Of a stretch of 64,000 nt of DNA, positions 31,334-40,827 are shown piece after piece. The stretch lies in assembly GCF_013393345.1 (NCBI RefSeq), contig NZ_QJRF01000066.1, positions 1 through 64,000 of the forward strand, read 5' to 3'. Within the stretch, counting starts at the first letter, position 1. Every line of letters starts with the position of its first letter. The notes below the pieces were generated by a model. That model did no database searches. It was given only the letters and a program-made list of their open reading frames with translations, and had not been told where the DNA came from. Source of the stretch: Pseudomonas taiwanensis. GTDB lineage: Bacteria; Pseudomonadota; Gammaproteobacteria; Pseudomonadales; Pseudomonadaceae. Position numbers and translations under genes: made by a program.

Positions 31334-31350
31334 TGCAGTGGCTGTGCCAG
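31334..31350 (-). promoter_or_regulatory. Sigma-54 promoter of nirBD
   Basis: On the minus strand CTGGCACAGCCACTGCA matches the -24/-12 consensus with correct ten-base GG-GC spacing. The predicted start is near 31323, immediately before the first leader hairpin. Confidence 0.8.
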
Positions 31351-31465
31351 ATTGCCGAATCGCGTTTTGCGCCACCTTGCCAACGCCAGCAACGGCGCGG
31401 CCTCCAGCAGGCCCGGCAGCTGCCTCGACCGTTGCCACCGGCGAATCCCGCGAGCATCCGGACAA

Positions 31466-31480
31466 GAACCAAAACGGTGC
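31466..31480. promoter_or_regulatory. Putative NtrC-binding site shared by nirB and nitrate reductase promoters
   Basis: GAACCAAAACGGTGC matches the NtrC site GCACCA-N3-TGGTGC at all but two positions. It lies about 115 bases from both sigma-54 promoters, one on each side, a natural position for a shared enhancer. Confidence 0.6.
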
Positions 31481-31590
31481 GCATGCACCTTCCGCGCCCC
31501 ATCCTGAAGCTCATCCAGCACGTTGCGAATCAAGCGGGAAATTACCCGCAAGCACCGTCCCGCCAAGCCTTCACGCGCATCGCTGGAGAC

Positions 31591-31607
31591 TTGGCATGTG
31601 CCTTGCG
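31591..31607 (+). promoter_or_regulatory. Sigma-54 promoter of the nitrate reductase gene
   Basis: TTGGCATGTGCCTTGCG fits the -24/-12 consensus with ten bases between GG and GC. The predicted transcript start is near 31618, three bases before the leader hairpin. Confidence 0.75.
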
Positions 31608-31620
31608 ATAGCACCGCCAA

Positions 31621-31640
31621 GGCAATCAATGCCGATTGCC
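31621..31640 (+). promoter_or_regulatory. ANTAR-type hexaloop hairpin in the nitrate reductase leader
   Basis: ggcaatc and gattgcc enclose the six-base loop aatgcc. A at loop position 1 and G at position 4 are the identity bases of hairpins bound by ANTAR antiterminators such as NasT. It starts the predicted transcript and is followed by an intrinsic terminator. Confidence 0.65.
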
Positions 31641-31656
31641 CTACCCCACGACAAAG

Positions 31657-31702
31657 GCGCCGTGTCTCCCCCGTTCCGACGGAGGGTGGCATGGCGCTTT
31701 TT
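31657..31702 (+). terminator. Attenuator in the nitrate reductase leader
   Basis: gcgccgtgtc pairs with a downstream arm ending tggcgc (a long stem with wobbles and two mismatches), followed by five T. It lies 24 bases before the start codon. The base of the stem carries AAAGGCGCC, the same nine bases found at the base of the nirB attenuator. Confidence 0.7.
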
Positions 31703-31725
31703 CGTTTCCGTGCAAGGAACGGGAT

Positions 31726-34700
31726 ATGGCGAACAAGACAGTGCGAAGCGTGTGTCCCTATTGCGGCGTCGGCTGCGGCATCGTCATGGAAGTCGCGGAC
31801 AACCGCGTGATCAAGGTGACGGGCGACAAGGATCATCCGAGCAACTTCGGCCGCCTCTGCACCAAGGGCAATACCTGCGCCCAGCCGCTCGCCGACTCCG
31901 GCCGCATGGAGCACGCCTACCTGCGCCACGAACGCAGCCGCGACCCGGTGCGCACCAGCATCGACCAGGCCATCGACGACACCGCGCGACGCCTCCGCAC
32001 CCTGCTCGATAGCCATGGCCCGGACGCCATCTCCCTCTATGTATCCGGGCAGATGTCGCTGGAAGCGCAGTACCTGGCCAACAAGCTGGCCAAGGGATTC
32101 ATCCGCACCCGTCACATCGAATCCAACTCCCGGCTGTGCATGGCCAGCGCAGGCAGCGGCTACAAGATCTCCCTGGGTTCGGATGGTCCGCCCGGCTCCT
32201 ATCAGGATTTCGACAAGGCCGACCTGTTCCTGGTGACGGGCGCCAACATGGCCGACTGCCACCCGATCCTGTTCCTGCGCATGATGGACAGGGTCAAGGC
32301 CGGGGCGAAGCTGATCGTGGTCGATCCACGCCGCACTGCCACCGCCGACAAGGCCAGCCTCTATCTGCCCATCAGGCCGGGCACCGACCTCGCCCTGCTC
32401 AACGGTCTGTTGCACCTGCTGCATCGCAACGGCCATACCCATCCCGACTTCATTGCCGCCCACACCACAGGCTGGGAAGCCATGCCGGCTTTCCTCGAGG
32501 ACTACACGCCGGAACGCGTCGCCGCCATCACCGGCCTGCCTGAAGCGGATATCCACAAGGCCGCCCAATGGATCGGCGAAGCACCGGAGTGGATGAGCTG
32601 CTGGACCATGGGCCTCAACCAGAGCACCCACGGCACCTGGAACACCAACGCCCTGTGCAACCTGCACCTGGCCACCGGCGCCATCTGCCGTCCGGGCAGC
32701 GGTCCCTTCTCCCTCACCGGCCAGCCCAACGCCATGGGCGGACGCGAAATGGGCTACATGGGCCCCGGCCTGCCCGGCCAGCGCTCGCTGCTGGTGGCGG
32801 ACGATCGCGCCTTCATCGAAGACCTGTGGCAACTCCCACGCGGGCACCTGCGCCAGGATGGCGGCAACGGCACCGTCGCCATGTTCGAGGCCATGCGTGA
32901 CGGAGACATCAAGGCCTGCTGGATCATCTGCACCAACCCGGTGGCCACCGTGCCGAATCGCCGCCACGCCATCGAGGGGCTACAGGCCGCCGAACTGGTG
33001 ATCACCCAGGACGCATTCCTCGACACCGAGACCAACCGCTACGCCGATATCCTCCTGCCCGGCGCGCTGTGGGCCGAGTCGGAAGGCGTGATGATCAATT
33101 CCGAACGCAATCTCACCCTCACCCGCAAGGCCGTGGACGCCCCCGGCGACAGCCTGCCGGACTGGCAGATCATCGCCCGCGTGGCCTGCGCGATGGGGTT
33201 TGCCGACGCCTTCGACTACAACTCCGCAGAGGACGTGTTCGACGAGATCAAACGGGCCTGGAACCCCAAGACCGGCTACGACATCCGCGGCGCCAGCTTC
33301 GAGCTGCTGCGCCAGGGGCCGCTGCAATGGCCCTGTGCACCGGGCAGTGAAGCCAACGCGCGCAACCCCATTCGCTACCTCAACGACGGCGTCAGCCAGG
33401 CGCTCAAACTGAATGCCGACGGCACCCGCCCGGCCATTGCCTTCGCCACCGCGGACGGCAAGGGGGTGTTCTTCCCCCGTCCGCACATGGAACCGGCGGA
33501 CCTGCCCGACGATGCCTTCCCGCTGGTGCTCAACACCGGCCGCGTGCAGCACCAGTGGCACACCCTGACCAAGACCGGCAAGGTGGCCACCCTGAACAAG
33601 CTCAACCCTGGCGCCTTCCTGGAAATTCACCCGAACGATGCCAGCCGTCTGGGCATCGTCGACAAGGGCCAGGTTGAAGTGCGCTCTCGCCGTGGTCGCG
33701 CCATCTTGCCGGCGGTGGTCACCGACCGCGTGCAACCGGGCAACTGCTTCGCGCCGTTCCACTGGAATGATCGCTACGGCGACGACCTGGCGATCAATGC
33801 GGTGACCAGCGATGCCATCGATCCCATTTCGCTGCAGCCGGAATTCAAGTACAGCGCCGTCGCCCTGGCGCCCGTCACGCCGGCCAGCCCCCAGCTCATC
33901 CCCTTGCTAGAAGTCGAGTCGGTCGCGGCCAGCGCCGCTGCCGGTTTTTCGGAGGAACTCGCCGACATGCCGATCAACGCCTTCGCCCGCCTGCTGAATC
34001 TCGAAGACAGTGCCGACCTCAGCCTGGCGCCAACCGAGCAGCGCTACCTGCAGGGTTACCTGCTCGGCCTGCGCAGTGAGGAGAGCCGCAAGCAAGGTGG
34101 CGTCCCTACCTTGCCGGCCAGCGCGCCCCTGGCTGCGGATACCCGCCTTCTGCTGGACGGCATCCTCGCCGGGTTGTTCTCCCGCAGCTGGGAGTCACCA
34201 GCGGCACAACCGGTGCCCAATACCGTTGTGGATAACCCTTTGCTGGTGCTCTGGTGTTCGCAAACGGGCAATGCCGAGCGCTTCGCCGCCGTCTGTGCGG
34301 AACGACTCAAGGCGGAAGGTCGCGCAGTGACGGTGCGCTCGATGGACGCCATCCAGCCGGCCGAACTGGCCAGCGCCGGCACCGTGCTGGTGATCGCCAG
34401 CACCTTCGGCGATGGCGATCCGTCCGACAACGGCGCGTCACTCTGGAGCGTCCTGAACACGGATAACGCGCCTTCGCTGGTCGGCCTGGACTTCGCCGTG
34501 CTCGCCATGGGCGACTCCAACTACGATCAGTTCTGCGGCTTCGGTCGCCGGCTCGACGCCCGCCTCGAAGCACTCGGTGCCCGTCGCCTGGCACCGCGCG
34601 TGGACTGCGAACCGGAATACGAGGAACCGGCGCGCGCCTGGCTGGCCAACGTCCTGCGGGCCCTGGCCGGTGCCGTGGTGGAGCAACCGGTTCTGCAAAC

Positions 34701-35853
34701 CGTTGGAGCTCCCGCCGAGGATTCAGAGATTCCGGCCTACAGCCGCCAACGCCCTCTCGCCAGCCGCCTGCTGCGCAACCCCGTGCTGAATGCGCAGGGC
34801 TCGAGCAAAGAAACCCGGCAGATCGTCCTCGACCTCAAGGGCAGCGGGCTGAGCTATCAGGCCGGCGATGCGCTGGGCGTGTGGCCCAGCAACTGTCCGT
34901 CGCTGGTGAACGAGGTCCTGACCGCCCTGGACCTCGACGGCAATCATTCGGTTGAAGTGCGAGATCAGGGCGTCCTGCCACTCTCCCATGCGCTGGGCCG
35001 GCATTTCGAGATCGCCAAGGTCACACCCGATCTGCTGCGCTTCGTCGCAGAGCGTTCCGACAGTGCGGAGCTCCAGCGCCTGCTGGAGCCGGCGAACAAG
35101 GCGGAACTGGGCGACTGGCTCTGGGGCAGGCAACTGCCCGACCTGCTGCGTGCGTTCCCGATCCGCGCCAGCGCAGAGGAACTGCTGGGCTGCCTCAAGC
35201 GCCTGCAACCGCGCCTTTACTCCATCGCCTCCAGCCCCCTGGCTACGCCGGATGAAGTCCACCTGACCGTTTCCACCGTGCGCTATCGGTGCGAGGAACG
35301 TGATCGAGACGGCGTCTGCTCGGCCTTCCTTGCCGACCGCGCCGGCCAGGGCGATGTGCCGATCTTCATCCAGAAGTCCGCCCACTTCCGCGTGCCGTCC
35401 GACCCGCAGCGGCCAATGATCATGGTCGGCCCGGGCACTGGCATCGCCCCCTTCCGCGCCTTCCTCCAGGAGCGCGAAGCTTCCGGCGCCAAGGGCCGTA
35501 ACTGGCTGTTCTTCGGCGAGCAGCGGGAAGCGACCGACTTCTACTACCGCGACGAGCTGCACGCCTGGCAGGCCAGCGGCCACCTGCATCGCCTGGACAC
35601 CGCCTTCTCCCGCGACCAGTCCGAGAAGGTGTACGTGCAGCAGCGCATGCTCGAACAAGGTGCTGAGCTCTGGCGCTGGCTGGAGGATGGCGCGCACTTC
35701 TACGTCTGCGGCGACGCCGGCCGCATGGCCAGGGATGTGGATGCGGCACTCAAGGCAGTGGTGCGCGAGCATGGCGGCCTCAGCTCAGACGATGCCGAGG
35801 CCTATGTCGGCAGGATGGCGCGGGAGAAGCGCTATGTGAGGGATGTGTACTGA
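31726..35853 (+). CDS. nasA: Assimilatory nitrate reductase fused to a CysJ-like flavoprotein
   Basis: A 1375-residue cytoplasmic enzyme that carries its own electron-transfer module. Cys 10, 13, 17 and 45 hold the [4Fe-4S] cluster, followed by the molybdopterin oxidoreductase domains to about residue 700, with SNSRLC (~137) as candidate Mo ligand. After a linker comes a flavodoxin domain (from ~839, [15 protein letters not shown]) and an FAD/NADPH reductase (RLYSIASSP ~1163, [18 protein letters not shown]) ending in KRYVRDVY, the C-terminal aromatic typical of the CPR family. It reduces nitrate to nitrite for NirBD. ATG 31726 has AAGGA. Preceded by a sigma-54 promoter and attenuator. This fusion is known in pseudomonads. 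Confidence 0.94.
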   Translation: MANKTVRSVCPYCGVGCGIVMEVADNRVIKVTGDKDHPSNFGRLCTKGNTCAQPLADSGRMEHAYLRHERSRDPVRTSIDQAIDDTARRLRTLLDSHGPDAISLYVSGQMSLEAQYLANKLAKGFIRTRHIESNSRLCMASAGSGYKISLGSDGPPGSYQDFDKADLFLVTGANMADCHPILFLRMMDRVKAGAKLIVVDPRRTATADKASLYLPIRPGTDLALLNGLLHLLHRNGHTHPDFIAAHTTGWEAMPAFLEDYTPERVAAITGLPEADIHKAAQWIGEAPEWMSCWTMGLNQSTHGTWNTNALCNLHLATGAICRPGSGPFSLTGQPNAMGGREMGYMGPGLPGQRSLLVADDRAFIEDLWQLPRGHLRQDGGNGTVAMFEAMRDGDIKACWIICTNPVATVPNRRHAIEGLQAAELVITQDAFLDTETNRYADILLPGALWAESEGVMINSERNLTLTRKAVDAPGDSLPDWQIIARVACAMGFADAFDYNSAEDVFDEIKRAWNPKTGYDIRGASFELLRQGPLQWPCAPGSEANARNPIRYLNDGVSQALKLNADGTRPAIAFATADGKGVFFPRPHMEPADLPDDAFPLVLNTGRVQHQWHTLTKTGKVATLNKLNPGAFLEIHPNDASRLGIVDKGQVEVRSRRGRAILPAVVTDRVQPGNCFAPFHWNDRYGDDLAINAVTSDAIDPISLQPEFKYSAVALAPVTPASPQLIPLLEVESVAASAAAGFSEELADMPINAFARLLNLEDSADLSLAPTEQRYLQGYLLGLRSEESRKQGGVPTLPASAPLAADTRLLLDGILAGLFSRSWESPAAQPVPNTVVDNPLLVLWCSQTGNAERFAAVCAERLKAEGRAVTVRSMDAIQPAELASAGTVLVIASTFGDGDPSDNGASLWSVLNTDNAPSLVGLDFAVLAMGDSNYDQFCGFGRRLDARLEALGARRLAPRVDCEPEYEEPARAWLANVLRALAGAVVEQPVLQTVGAPAEDSEIPAYSRQRPLASRLLRNPVLNAQGSSKETRQIVLDLKGSGLSYQAGDALGVWPSNCPSLVNEVLTALDLDGNHSVEVRDQGVLPLSHALGRHFEIAKVTPDLLRFVAERSDSAELQRLLEPANKAELGDWLWGRQLPDLLRAFPIRASAEELLGCLKRLQPRLYSIASSPLATPDEVHLTVSTVRYRCEERDRDGVCSAFLADRAGQGDVPIFIQKSAHFRVPSDPQRPMIMVGPGTGIAPFRAFLQEREASGAKGRNWLFFGEQREATDFYYRDELHAWQASGHLHRLDTAFSRDQSEKVYVQQRMLEQGAELWRWLEDGAHFYVCGDAGRMARDVDAALKAVVREHGGLSSDDAEAYVGRMAREKRYVRDVY

Positions 35854-35922
35854 GAGACAGGCCGCATGCCGCCCTACAGCTCCTACGACGTTCAGATTGC
35901 CAGCCGGTAACGCAACACATAA

Positions 35923-35944
35923 GATGCAAATCTTTCTCAAATGC
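35923..35944 (+). promoter_or_regulatory. Possible Fur box before the ECF sigma gene
   Basis: GATGCAAATCTTTCTCAAATGC resembles the Fur site (GATAATNATTCTCATT type) with several mismatches and lies about 30 bases before the sigma factor start. Confidence 0.4.
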
Positions 35945-35975
35945 ATCCAAATCCCAAACCCGGCGTATCCCTGTG

Positions 35976-36500
35976 ATGTCGACCCCTTCCTACCAGCGGC
36001 AAGTCGAGCTGTATTACCGCGAGAATCACGGATGGATTCGCGCATGGCTCAACCGCAAGCTTGGCAACGCCAGCGATGCGGCGGACCTGGCACATGATGT
36101 ATTCGTGCGCCTGCTGAGCAGGCCACGCACCTTCGACAACGAGAGCCATGCCCGCGCCTATCTCAGCGGCATGTCGCGCAATGTCTGCGTGGATTTCTGG
36201 CGCCGCCGCCAGGTGGAGCAGGCATGGCTGGAGGTGCTGGCCAGCCGCCCGGAAGCCTTCGTCCCCTCCGAAGAACACCGACTGCTAGTGCTCGAAGCCC
36301 TGCAGCAGGTACACGCGATGCTCTGCCGTCTGCCAACGAAAGTGGCCGAGGCCTTCCTTCTGGCCCAGCTTCACGGCCTGGGCTACAAGGACATCGCCCA
36401 GCGCCTGGGGGTTTCCGAGCGCAGCGTGACGCGCTATATCGCCGATGCCATGTATCAGTGCCTGCTGCTGGAAGCGGAGCTCGACGAGGCGCTGGCCTGA
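35976..36500 (+). CDS. FecI-type ECF sigma factor
   Basis: This 174-residue iron-starvation sigma factor has region 2 (LYYRENHGWIRAWLNRKLGNASDAADLAHDVFVRLLSRP) and region 4 (LPTKVAEAFLLAQLHGLGYKDIAQRLGVSERSVTRYI). FecI-type factors drive a TonB-dependent receptor gene once the anti-sigma FecR has relayed the ferri-siderophore signal. ATG 35976 is used; a GTG lies one codon upstream. A Fur-like box precedes it and fecR follows after 4 bases. Confidence 0.93.
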   Translation: MSTPSYQRQVELYYRENHGWIRAWLNRKLGNASDAADLAHDVFVRLLSRPRTFDNESHARAYLSGMSRNVCVDFWRRRQVEQAWLEVLASRPEAFVPSEEHRLLVLEALQQVHAMLCRLPTKVAEAFLLAQLHGLGYKDIAQRLGVSERSVTRYIADAMYQCLLLEAELDEALA

Positions 36501-36504
36501 GACC

Positions 36505-37470
36505 ATGAGCGCAACCAAACCCGATCACGCCGCCCTGCAACAGGCCGCTCACTGGTATGCGCGCCTGCACGCCGATCCCGGCGACCTCCAGGCCCACCAG
36601 GAATGGCAGCACTGGCATGGCCAGTGCGACCAGCACCGCCAGGCCTGGCACTACGTCGAGCGGGTCGGCCAGCGCTTCGAGCCGCTGCAGGCGGACGGCG
36701 AAGGCGCCTTGCAGGCCCTGCGTGGCGCCCGTCGCCCGACTGCGCGGCGCCAGGTGCTGCGTGGCATGGCGACCCTCTCCGGTGCCGCCCTGCTGGGCTG
36801 GCTGGGTTGGCGCCATGGCGGCCTGCCCGACCTGCTGGCTGCCTGGCGCGCGGACTACCACTGCGCCGTCGGCGAGGTCAGCGAGCTGCGTCTGGCCGAC
36901 GGCACCCGCCTCTGGCTGAACAGCAGTTCCGCGCTGGACGTGGACTATCGCGACGACCTGCGCCTGCTGAAACTGATCCAGGGCGAAGTCCTGATCGAGA
37001 CCGCCAGCGACCCGCGCCCGCTGCTGGTGGAAACGCTGGAGGGCCGACTGCGCCCCCTGGGCACCCGCTTCAGCGTGTTGCAGCGGGAAGGTCGCACGGA
37101 TCTCAGCGTTTACGAGGGCGCCGTGGAGGCCCGCAACCAGGCGGGTGACGCCAGGGCGGTGGCTCGCGCCGGCGAGCAGTTACACCTGGGCCGCCAAGGG
37201 ATCAGCGCCGTTTCGCCGGTGAACCCGGCGCGACAGAGTTGGAGCAAGGGCGTTCTGCTGGCCGACAACATTCCGCTCTCGGCATTCGTCGAAGAGCTCT
37301 CGCGCTACCGCCATGGCCACCTGGTCGTGGCGCCGGAAGTGGCCGACTTGCGGGTGGTGGGCAGCTTCCCCCTGCATGACGGCGAGCAGGCCCTGGCGAT
37401 GCTGGAAGGCGTGCTGCCGATCCGTATCAGCCGCCCGCTGCCCTGGTGGATCAGCCTGGAACCCCGCTGA
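36505..37470 (+). CDS. FecR-type transmembrane anti-sigma/sensor
   Basis: A 321-residue protein with the N-terminal cytoplasmic DUF4880-like sigma-binding part (AAHWYARLHADPGDLQAHQEWQHW), a membrane span near 90-105 (TLSGAALLGWLGW) and a periplasmic FecR domain (EVSELRLADGTRLWLNSSSALDVDY, LIQGEVLIE). The C-terminal STN-binding part ends the protein. It relays occupancy of the receptor's signalling domain to the sigma factor encoded upstream. Confidence 0.93.
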   Translation: MSATKPDHAALQQAAHWYARLHADPGDLQAHQEWQHWHGQCDQHRQAWHYVERVGQRFEPLQADGEGALQALRGARRPTARRQVLRGMATLSGAALLGWLGWRHGGLPDLLAAWRADYHCAVGEVSELRLADGTRLWLNSSSALDVDYRDDLRLLKLIQGEVLIETASDPRPLLVETLEGRLRPLGTRFSVLQREGRTDLSVYEGAVEARNQAGDARAVARAGEQLHLGRQGISAVSPVNPARQSWSKGVLLADNIPLSAFVEELSRYRHGHLVVAPEVADLRVVGSFPLHDGEQALAMLEGVLPIRISRPLPWWISLEPR

Positions 37471-37481
37471 TCCCAGGCATC

Positions 37482-37504
37482 ATCAAAAATATTTCTCATT
37501 CGCA
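37482..37504 (+). promoter_or_regulatory. Possible Fur box before the receptor gene
   Basis: AAAATATTTCTCATTCGCAT is close to the Fur consensus core (ATTCTCATT) and lies about 80 bases before the receptor start. It suggests direct iron repression in addition to sigma factor control. Confidence 0.5.
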
Positions 37505-37581
37505 TGTCCGATTTTCGCGAACCATCCGAATTAGCTGGTGACAACGGCGTTCAGCCTTCACGACTCCACAGGATTTCCAGC

Positions 37582-39984
37582 ATGTCACCACGCTTCTCCG
37601 CTCGCCCGCTGGCGCTCGCCATCGGCCTGGCCGTTTCCGGCGCCTCCGCCTTCCTGGCCAGCTCCGCAACACTCGCCGCCGAGCAGCACGTACAGCGCTT
37701 CGACATCCCTGCCGGACCGCTGGCGACCCAGCTTGGCCTGTTCGCGGCGCAGACGGGCATCCTGCTGGCCGGCGATGGTGCGCTGACCGCAGGCAAGACC
37801 AGCCAGCCCCTGCGCGGTAACTACAGCCCAGACCAGGCGCTGCAAATCCTCCTCGGCGGCAACTCCCTGGTAGCCGTGCCCACCGGCAGCGGGCATTACG
37901 AGCTGCAACCGGCACCGGACGCCGGCCTGGCGCTGGAGCTGACCACGCTGAGCATTTCCGGCAAGGCACCGGGCTCTACCACCGAAGGCAGCGGTTCCTA
38001 CACCACCTATTCCTCCAGCAGCTCCACGCGGCTCAACCTCACCCCCAAGGAAACCCCGCAAGCGGTCACCGTGCTGACGCGCCAGCGCATCGAGGACCAG
38101 AAGCTCACCAATCTCACCGAAGCCATGGAGGCCACCTCCGGCATCACCGTGGTTCGCAACGGGCTCGGCGCCGACTCGGACGCCTACTGGTCGCGCGGCT
38201 TCCAGATCAACAACTTCGAGGTGGACGGCGTGCCGACCTCACCGCGCCTGGATAACTATACCCAGAGCACCGCCATCTACGACCGCATCGAAGTGGTACG
38301 CGGCGCCACCGGCCTGATCAGCGGCATGGGCAACCCCGCCGCTACCGTCAACCTGATCCGCAAGCGCCCGACCTTCGATCCGCAGATCAGCCTCACCGCC
38401 GAAGCCGGCAGTTGGGACCGTTACGGCAGTGGCGTGGATGTTTCCGGCTCGCTCACCGACAGCGGCAACGTGCGCGGGCGGATGGTGCTCGACTACAAGG
38501 ACCAGAACGCCTGGATCGACCGTTTCGAGCAGCAGATCGGCCTGGTCTATGGCATCACCGAACTCGACCTCACCGAATCCACCCTGCTCACCGTCGGCTT
38601 CAGCTACCTGAAGACCAATACCGACTCGCCCATGCGCGGCGGTTTCCCGATGTTCTTCAGCAACGGCCAGAAGACCAACATGCCGCGCTCGGCCAACACG
38701 GCGCCGGACTGGTCCTATTACGACCGTGAGCAGACCAACGTCTTCGCGTCTATCGAGCAGCAGTTCGAGAATGGCTGGAGCGGCAAGGTCGAAGTCGGCC
38801 ATACCGAGAACAAGTACGACGCCGTCGTCAGCTACCTGTCCGGGGACATCGACCAGGCCACCGGTGCTGGCGCCAGCCTCATGCCCACCAAGTGGGGCGG
38901 CTCACCCACCCAGGACAACCTGGATGTCTATGCGACCGGACCCTTCAGCCTGTTTGGCCGTGAGCACGAGTTGATCACCGGCGTCACGCTGTCCCAACTC
39001 CGCGAGATGGACAGCCCGGATTACGGTGGCTGGCTCGGCTCATGGTCGACGCCCCCCTACGACGGCACCATCGACAGCATCTACAACTGGGGTGGGGAGG
39101 CGAACGTACCGGCGTTCAGCAGGGTCGGTGAGAGTGACATGAAGGAAGACCAGTACGCGGCTTACCTGACCACCCGTCTACACCTGACCGACAGCACCAG
39201 CCTGATCCTCGGCGGCCGCGTGATCGACTGGAAGCGCACCACTGAATCCACCACGTTCCCCGATACCACCAGCAAGACCAGCGAGAAGGAAACCGGCGTC
39301 ACCATTCCTTACGCGGGCGTGGTCCAGGACCTGAACGAAAACTGGTCGGTGTATGCCAGCTACACCAAGATCTTCAATCCGCAGGGCTTCTGGGTCCGCG
39401 ATGCCGACAACGGCACCCTGCCACCGGAGGAAGGCACCGGCTACGAAGTCGGGGTGAAAGGCAGCTTCTTCGAGGAACGCCTCAACTCCAGCCTGTCGCT
39501 GTTCAAGACCAAGCAGGAGAACCTGGCGATCTGGGACGGAGTTGCCGCCTACACCTCCGAGGAAAGCGCCACCAGCAAGGGCGTTGAACTGGAGCTCAAC
39601 GGTGAGCTGCAGGAAGGCTGGCAGGTCTCCGCCGGCTACGCCTACAACATCACCGAAGGAGCCGACGGCGACCGCATCCGCACCTTCGTGCCGCGCCACA
39701 ACGTCAAGGCCTTCACCTCCTACCGCCTGCCCGGAGCCCTGGACAAGCTGACCGTCGGTGGCGGCTTCAACTGGCAGAGCAAGTACGGTGACGACCTGCA
39801 CGTCTTCGCCCAGGACAGCTACGCCGTCGCCAACCTGATGGCCCGCTACGACATCAGCGAAAACCTCACTGCGTCGGTCAACCTGAACAACGTGTTCGAC
39901 AAGGAGTACTTCAGCAGCGCGAACAGCTCCGGCGTGTACGGCGCCCCGCGCAACTTCATGACGACGCTGAAGTACAGCTACTGA
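37582..39984 (+). CDS. TonB-dependent ferri-siderophore receptor with signalling domain
   Basis: An 800-residue outer-membrane receptor. A signal peptide (LALAIGLAVSGASAFLA...TLAA) is followed by an STN signalling domain (QRFDIPAGPLATQLGLFAAQ), a plug (LNLTPKETPQAVTVLTRQRI), and a 22-strand barrel ending in NFMTTLKYSY with terminal aromatic. The STN domain and the adjacent ECF/FecR genes make it a transducing receptor (FpvA/FoxA class). Its ligand is unknown; no siderophore synthesis genes are in the window. ATG 37582 is chosen for its AGGA site and proper signal peptide; the frame opens at 37504. Confidence 0.94.
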   Translation: MSPRFSARPLALAIGLAVSGASAFLASSATLAAEQHVQRFDIPAGPLATQLGLFAAQTGILLAGDGALTAGKTSQPLRGNYSPDQALQILLGGNSLVAVPTGSGHYELQPAPDAGLALELTTLSISGKAPGSTTEGSGSYTTYSSSSSTRLNLTPKETPQAVTVLTRQRIEDQKLTNLTEAMEATSGITVVRNGLGADSDAYWSRGFQINNFEVDGVPTSPRLDNYTQSTAIYDRIEVVRGATGLISGMGNPAATVNLIRKRPTFDPQISLTAEAGSWDRYGSGVDVSGSLTDSGNVRGRMVLDYKDQNAWIDRFEQQIGLVYGITELDLTESTLLTVGFSYLKTNTDSPMRGGFPMFFSNGQKTNMPRSANTAPDWSYYDREQTNVFASIEQQFENGWSGKVEVGHTENKYDAVVSYLSGDIDQATGAGASLMPTKWGGSPTQDNLDVYATGPFSLFGREHELITGVTLSQLREMDSPDYGGWLGSWSTPPYDGTIDSIYNWGGEANVPAFSRVGESDMKEDQYAAYLTTRLHLTDSTSLILGGRVIDWKRTTESTTFPDTTSKTSEKETGVTIPYAGVVQDLNENWSVYASYTKIFNPQGFWVRDADNGTLPPEEGTGYEVGVKGSFFEERLNSSLSLFKTKQENLAIWDGVAAYTSEESATSKGVELELNGELQEGWQVSAGYAYNITEGADGDRIRTFVPRHNVKAFTSYRLPGALDKLTVGGGFNWQSKYGDDLHVFAQDSYAVANLMARYDISENLTASVNLNNVFDKEYFSSANSSGVYGAPRNFMTTLKYSY

Positions 39985-40007
39985 GGCGTCTCGCGCAATC
40001 CCGAACG

Positions 40008-40072
40008 TGTAGGAGCGAGCTTGCTCGCGAACAGTCCGAGCGCAATCTTTCGCGAGCAAGCTCGCTCCTACA
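40008..40072. repeat. REP element pair (inverted)
   Basis: Facing copies of TAGGAGCGAGCTTGCTCGCG just after the receptor gene, between convergent genes. Likely also helps to end or protect the receptor transcript. Confidence 0.9.
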
Positions 40073-40112
40073 TAAAGCACCACCGCTCTGGGGGGCGCTG
40101 TGCGCACCGACT

Positions 40113-40739
40113 TCAGGAAGACGGGGTGGGCGTGAGCGCCGCCAGCACTTCTTCGGTATTGAGTATCGCGTGGGCATAGGTCGGCCCATTCAGCTCATGG
40201 GCGGCGTGCATGGCTTCCGCTGAAAACGCCGCCGTCGCGTCCGTCACCAACGTGACGTGGTAGCCCAACTCGGCGGCGAACCGCCCTGTGGATTCGATGC
40301 AGGTATTGGCCAGCATGCCCACCAGGATCACCTGCTGCACGCCATGCTGCTTGAGCTGGAAGTCCAGGTCGGTGTTGGCGAAGCCGCTGCCGCCCCAGTG
40401 CTCATGCACCAGCACGTCACCTTCCCGCGGCTGGAAGTCCGGGTGCCACTCGCCACCCCAGCTACCCGCCGCGAACACCTGGGCGCGGGCAGCGCCGAGC
40501 TGGTAAGGGCTGGGATGAGTCCAGCCCTTGAGATCGTCGGGGCGTGCACGGTGATGGGGAACGTAGAACACCTGGATGCCGGCGTTGCGCGCCGCCGCCA
40601 CGACCCGGCGCAGGTTGTCCAGGGTGCCCACGGCATCGGCCACCTGCTTGGCCAGTCCGTTGAGCTTGCCGCCTTCGCTGAGGAAATCGTTGTACGGGTC
40701 CACCAGCAACAAGCCGGTGCTTTCGCGTGGATAGGTCAT
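40113..40739 (-). CDS. Isochorismatase-fold cysteine hydrolase
   Basis: A 208-residue protein of the cysteine hydrolase superfamily. The catalytic Asp is in LLLVDPYNDF, and the nucleophile Cys in LVGMLANTCIESTGRFAAELGY, preceded by the family's non-proline cis-peptide region (VGML). Members hydrolyse amides or enol ethers (nicotinamide, biuret, isochorismate, ureidoacrylate); the substrate here is not identifiable. Single gene, convergent with the receptor gene. Confidence 0.88.
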   Translation of the reverse strand: MTYPRESTGLLLVDPYNDFLSEGGKLNGLAKQVADAVGTLDNLRRVVAAARNAGIQVFYVPHHRARPDDLKGWTHPSPYQLGAARAQVFAAGSWGGEWHPDFQPREGDVLVHEHWGGSGFANTDLDFQLKQHGVQQVILVGMLANTCIESTGRFAAELGYHVTLVTDATAAFSAEAMHAAHELNGPTYAHAILNTEEVLAALTPTPSS

Positions 40740-40827
40740 GACGCCGCGCCTCGGTGCAGTCGATAACCTGTGCCAGTGTAGAGCGCCCTGGCCGAATCGC
40801 CCCGCGACTACGGCATGCCGCCGCCAT

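Noticed and set aside
31475..31488. GGTGC-GCAT-GCACC inverted repeat as a second NtrC site
   Set aside because: The half-sites are in reversed order compared with NtrC (GCACC...GGTGC), and it overlaps the better match at 31466-31480.
31192..32967. Minus-strand frame of 591 codons over the nitrate reductase start
   Set aside because: It runs antisense through the divergent promoter region and the reductase N-terminus, and has no recognisable protein features.
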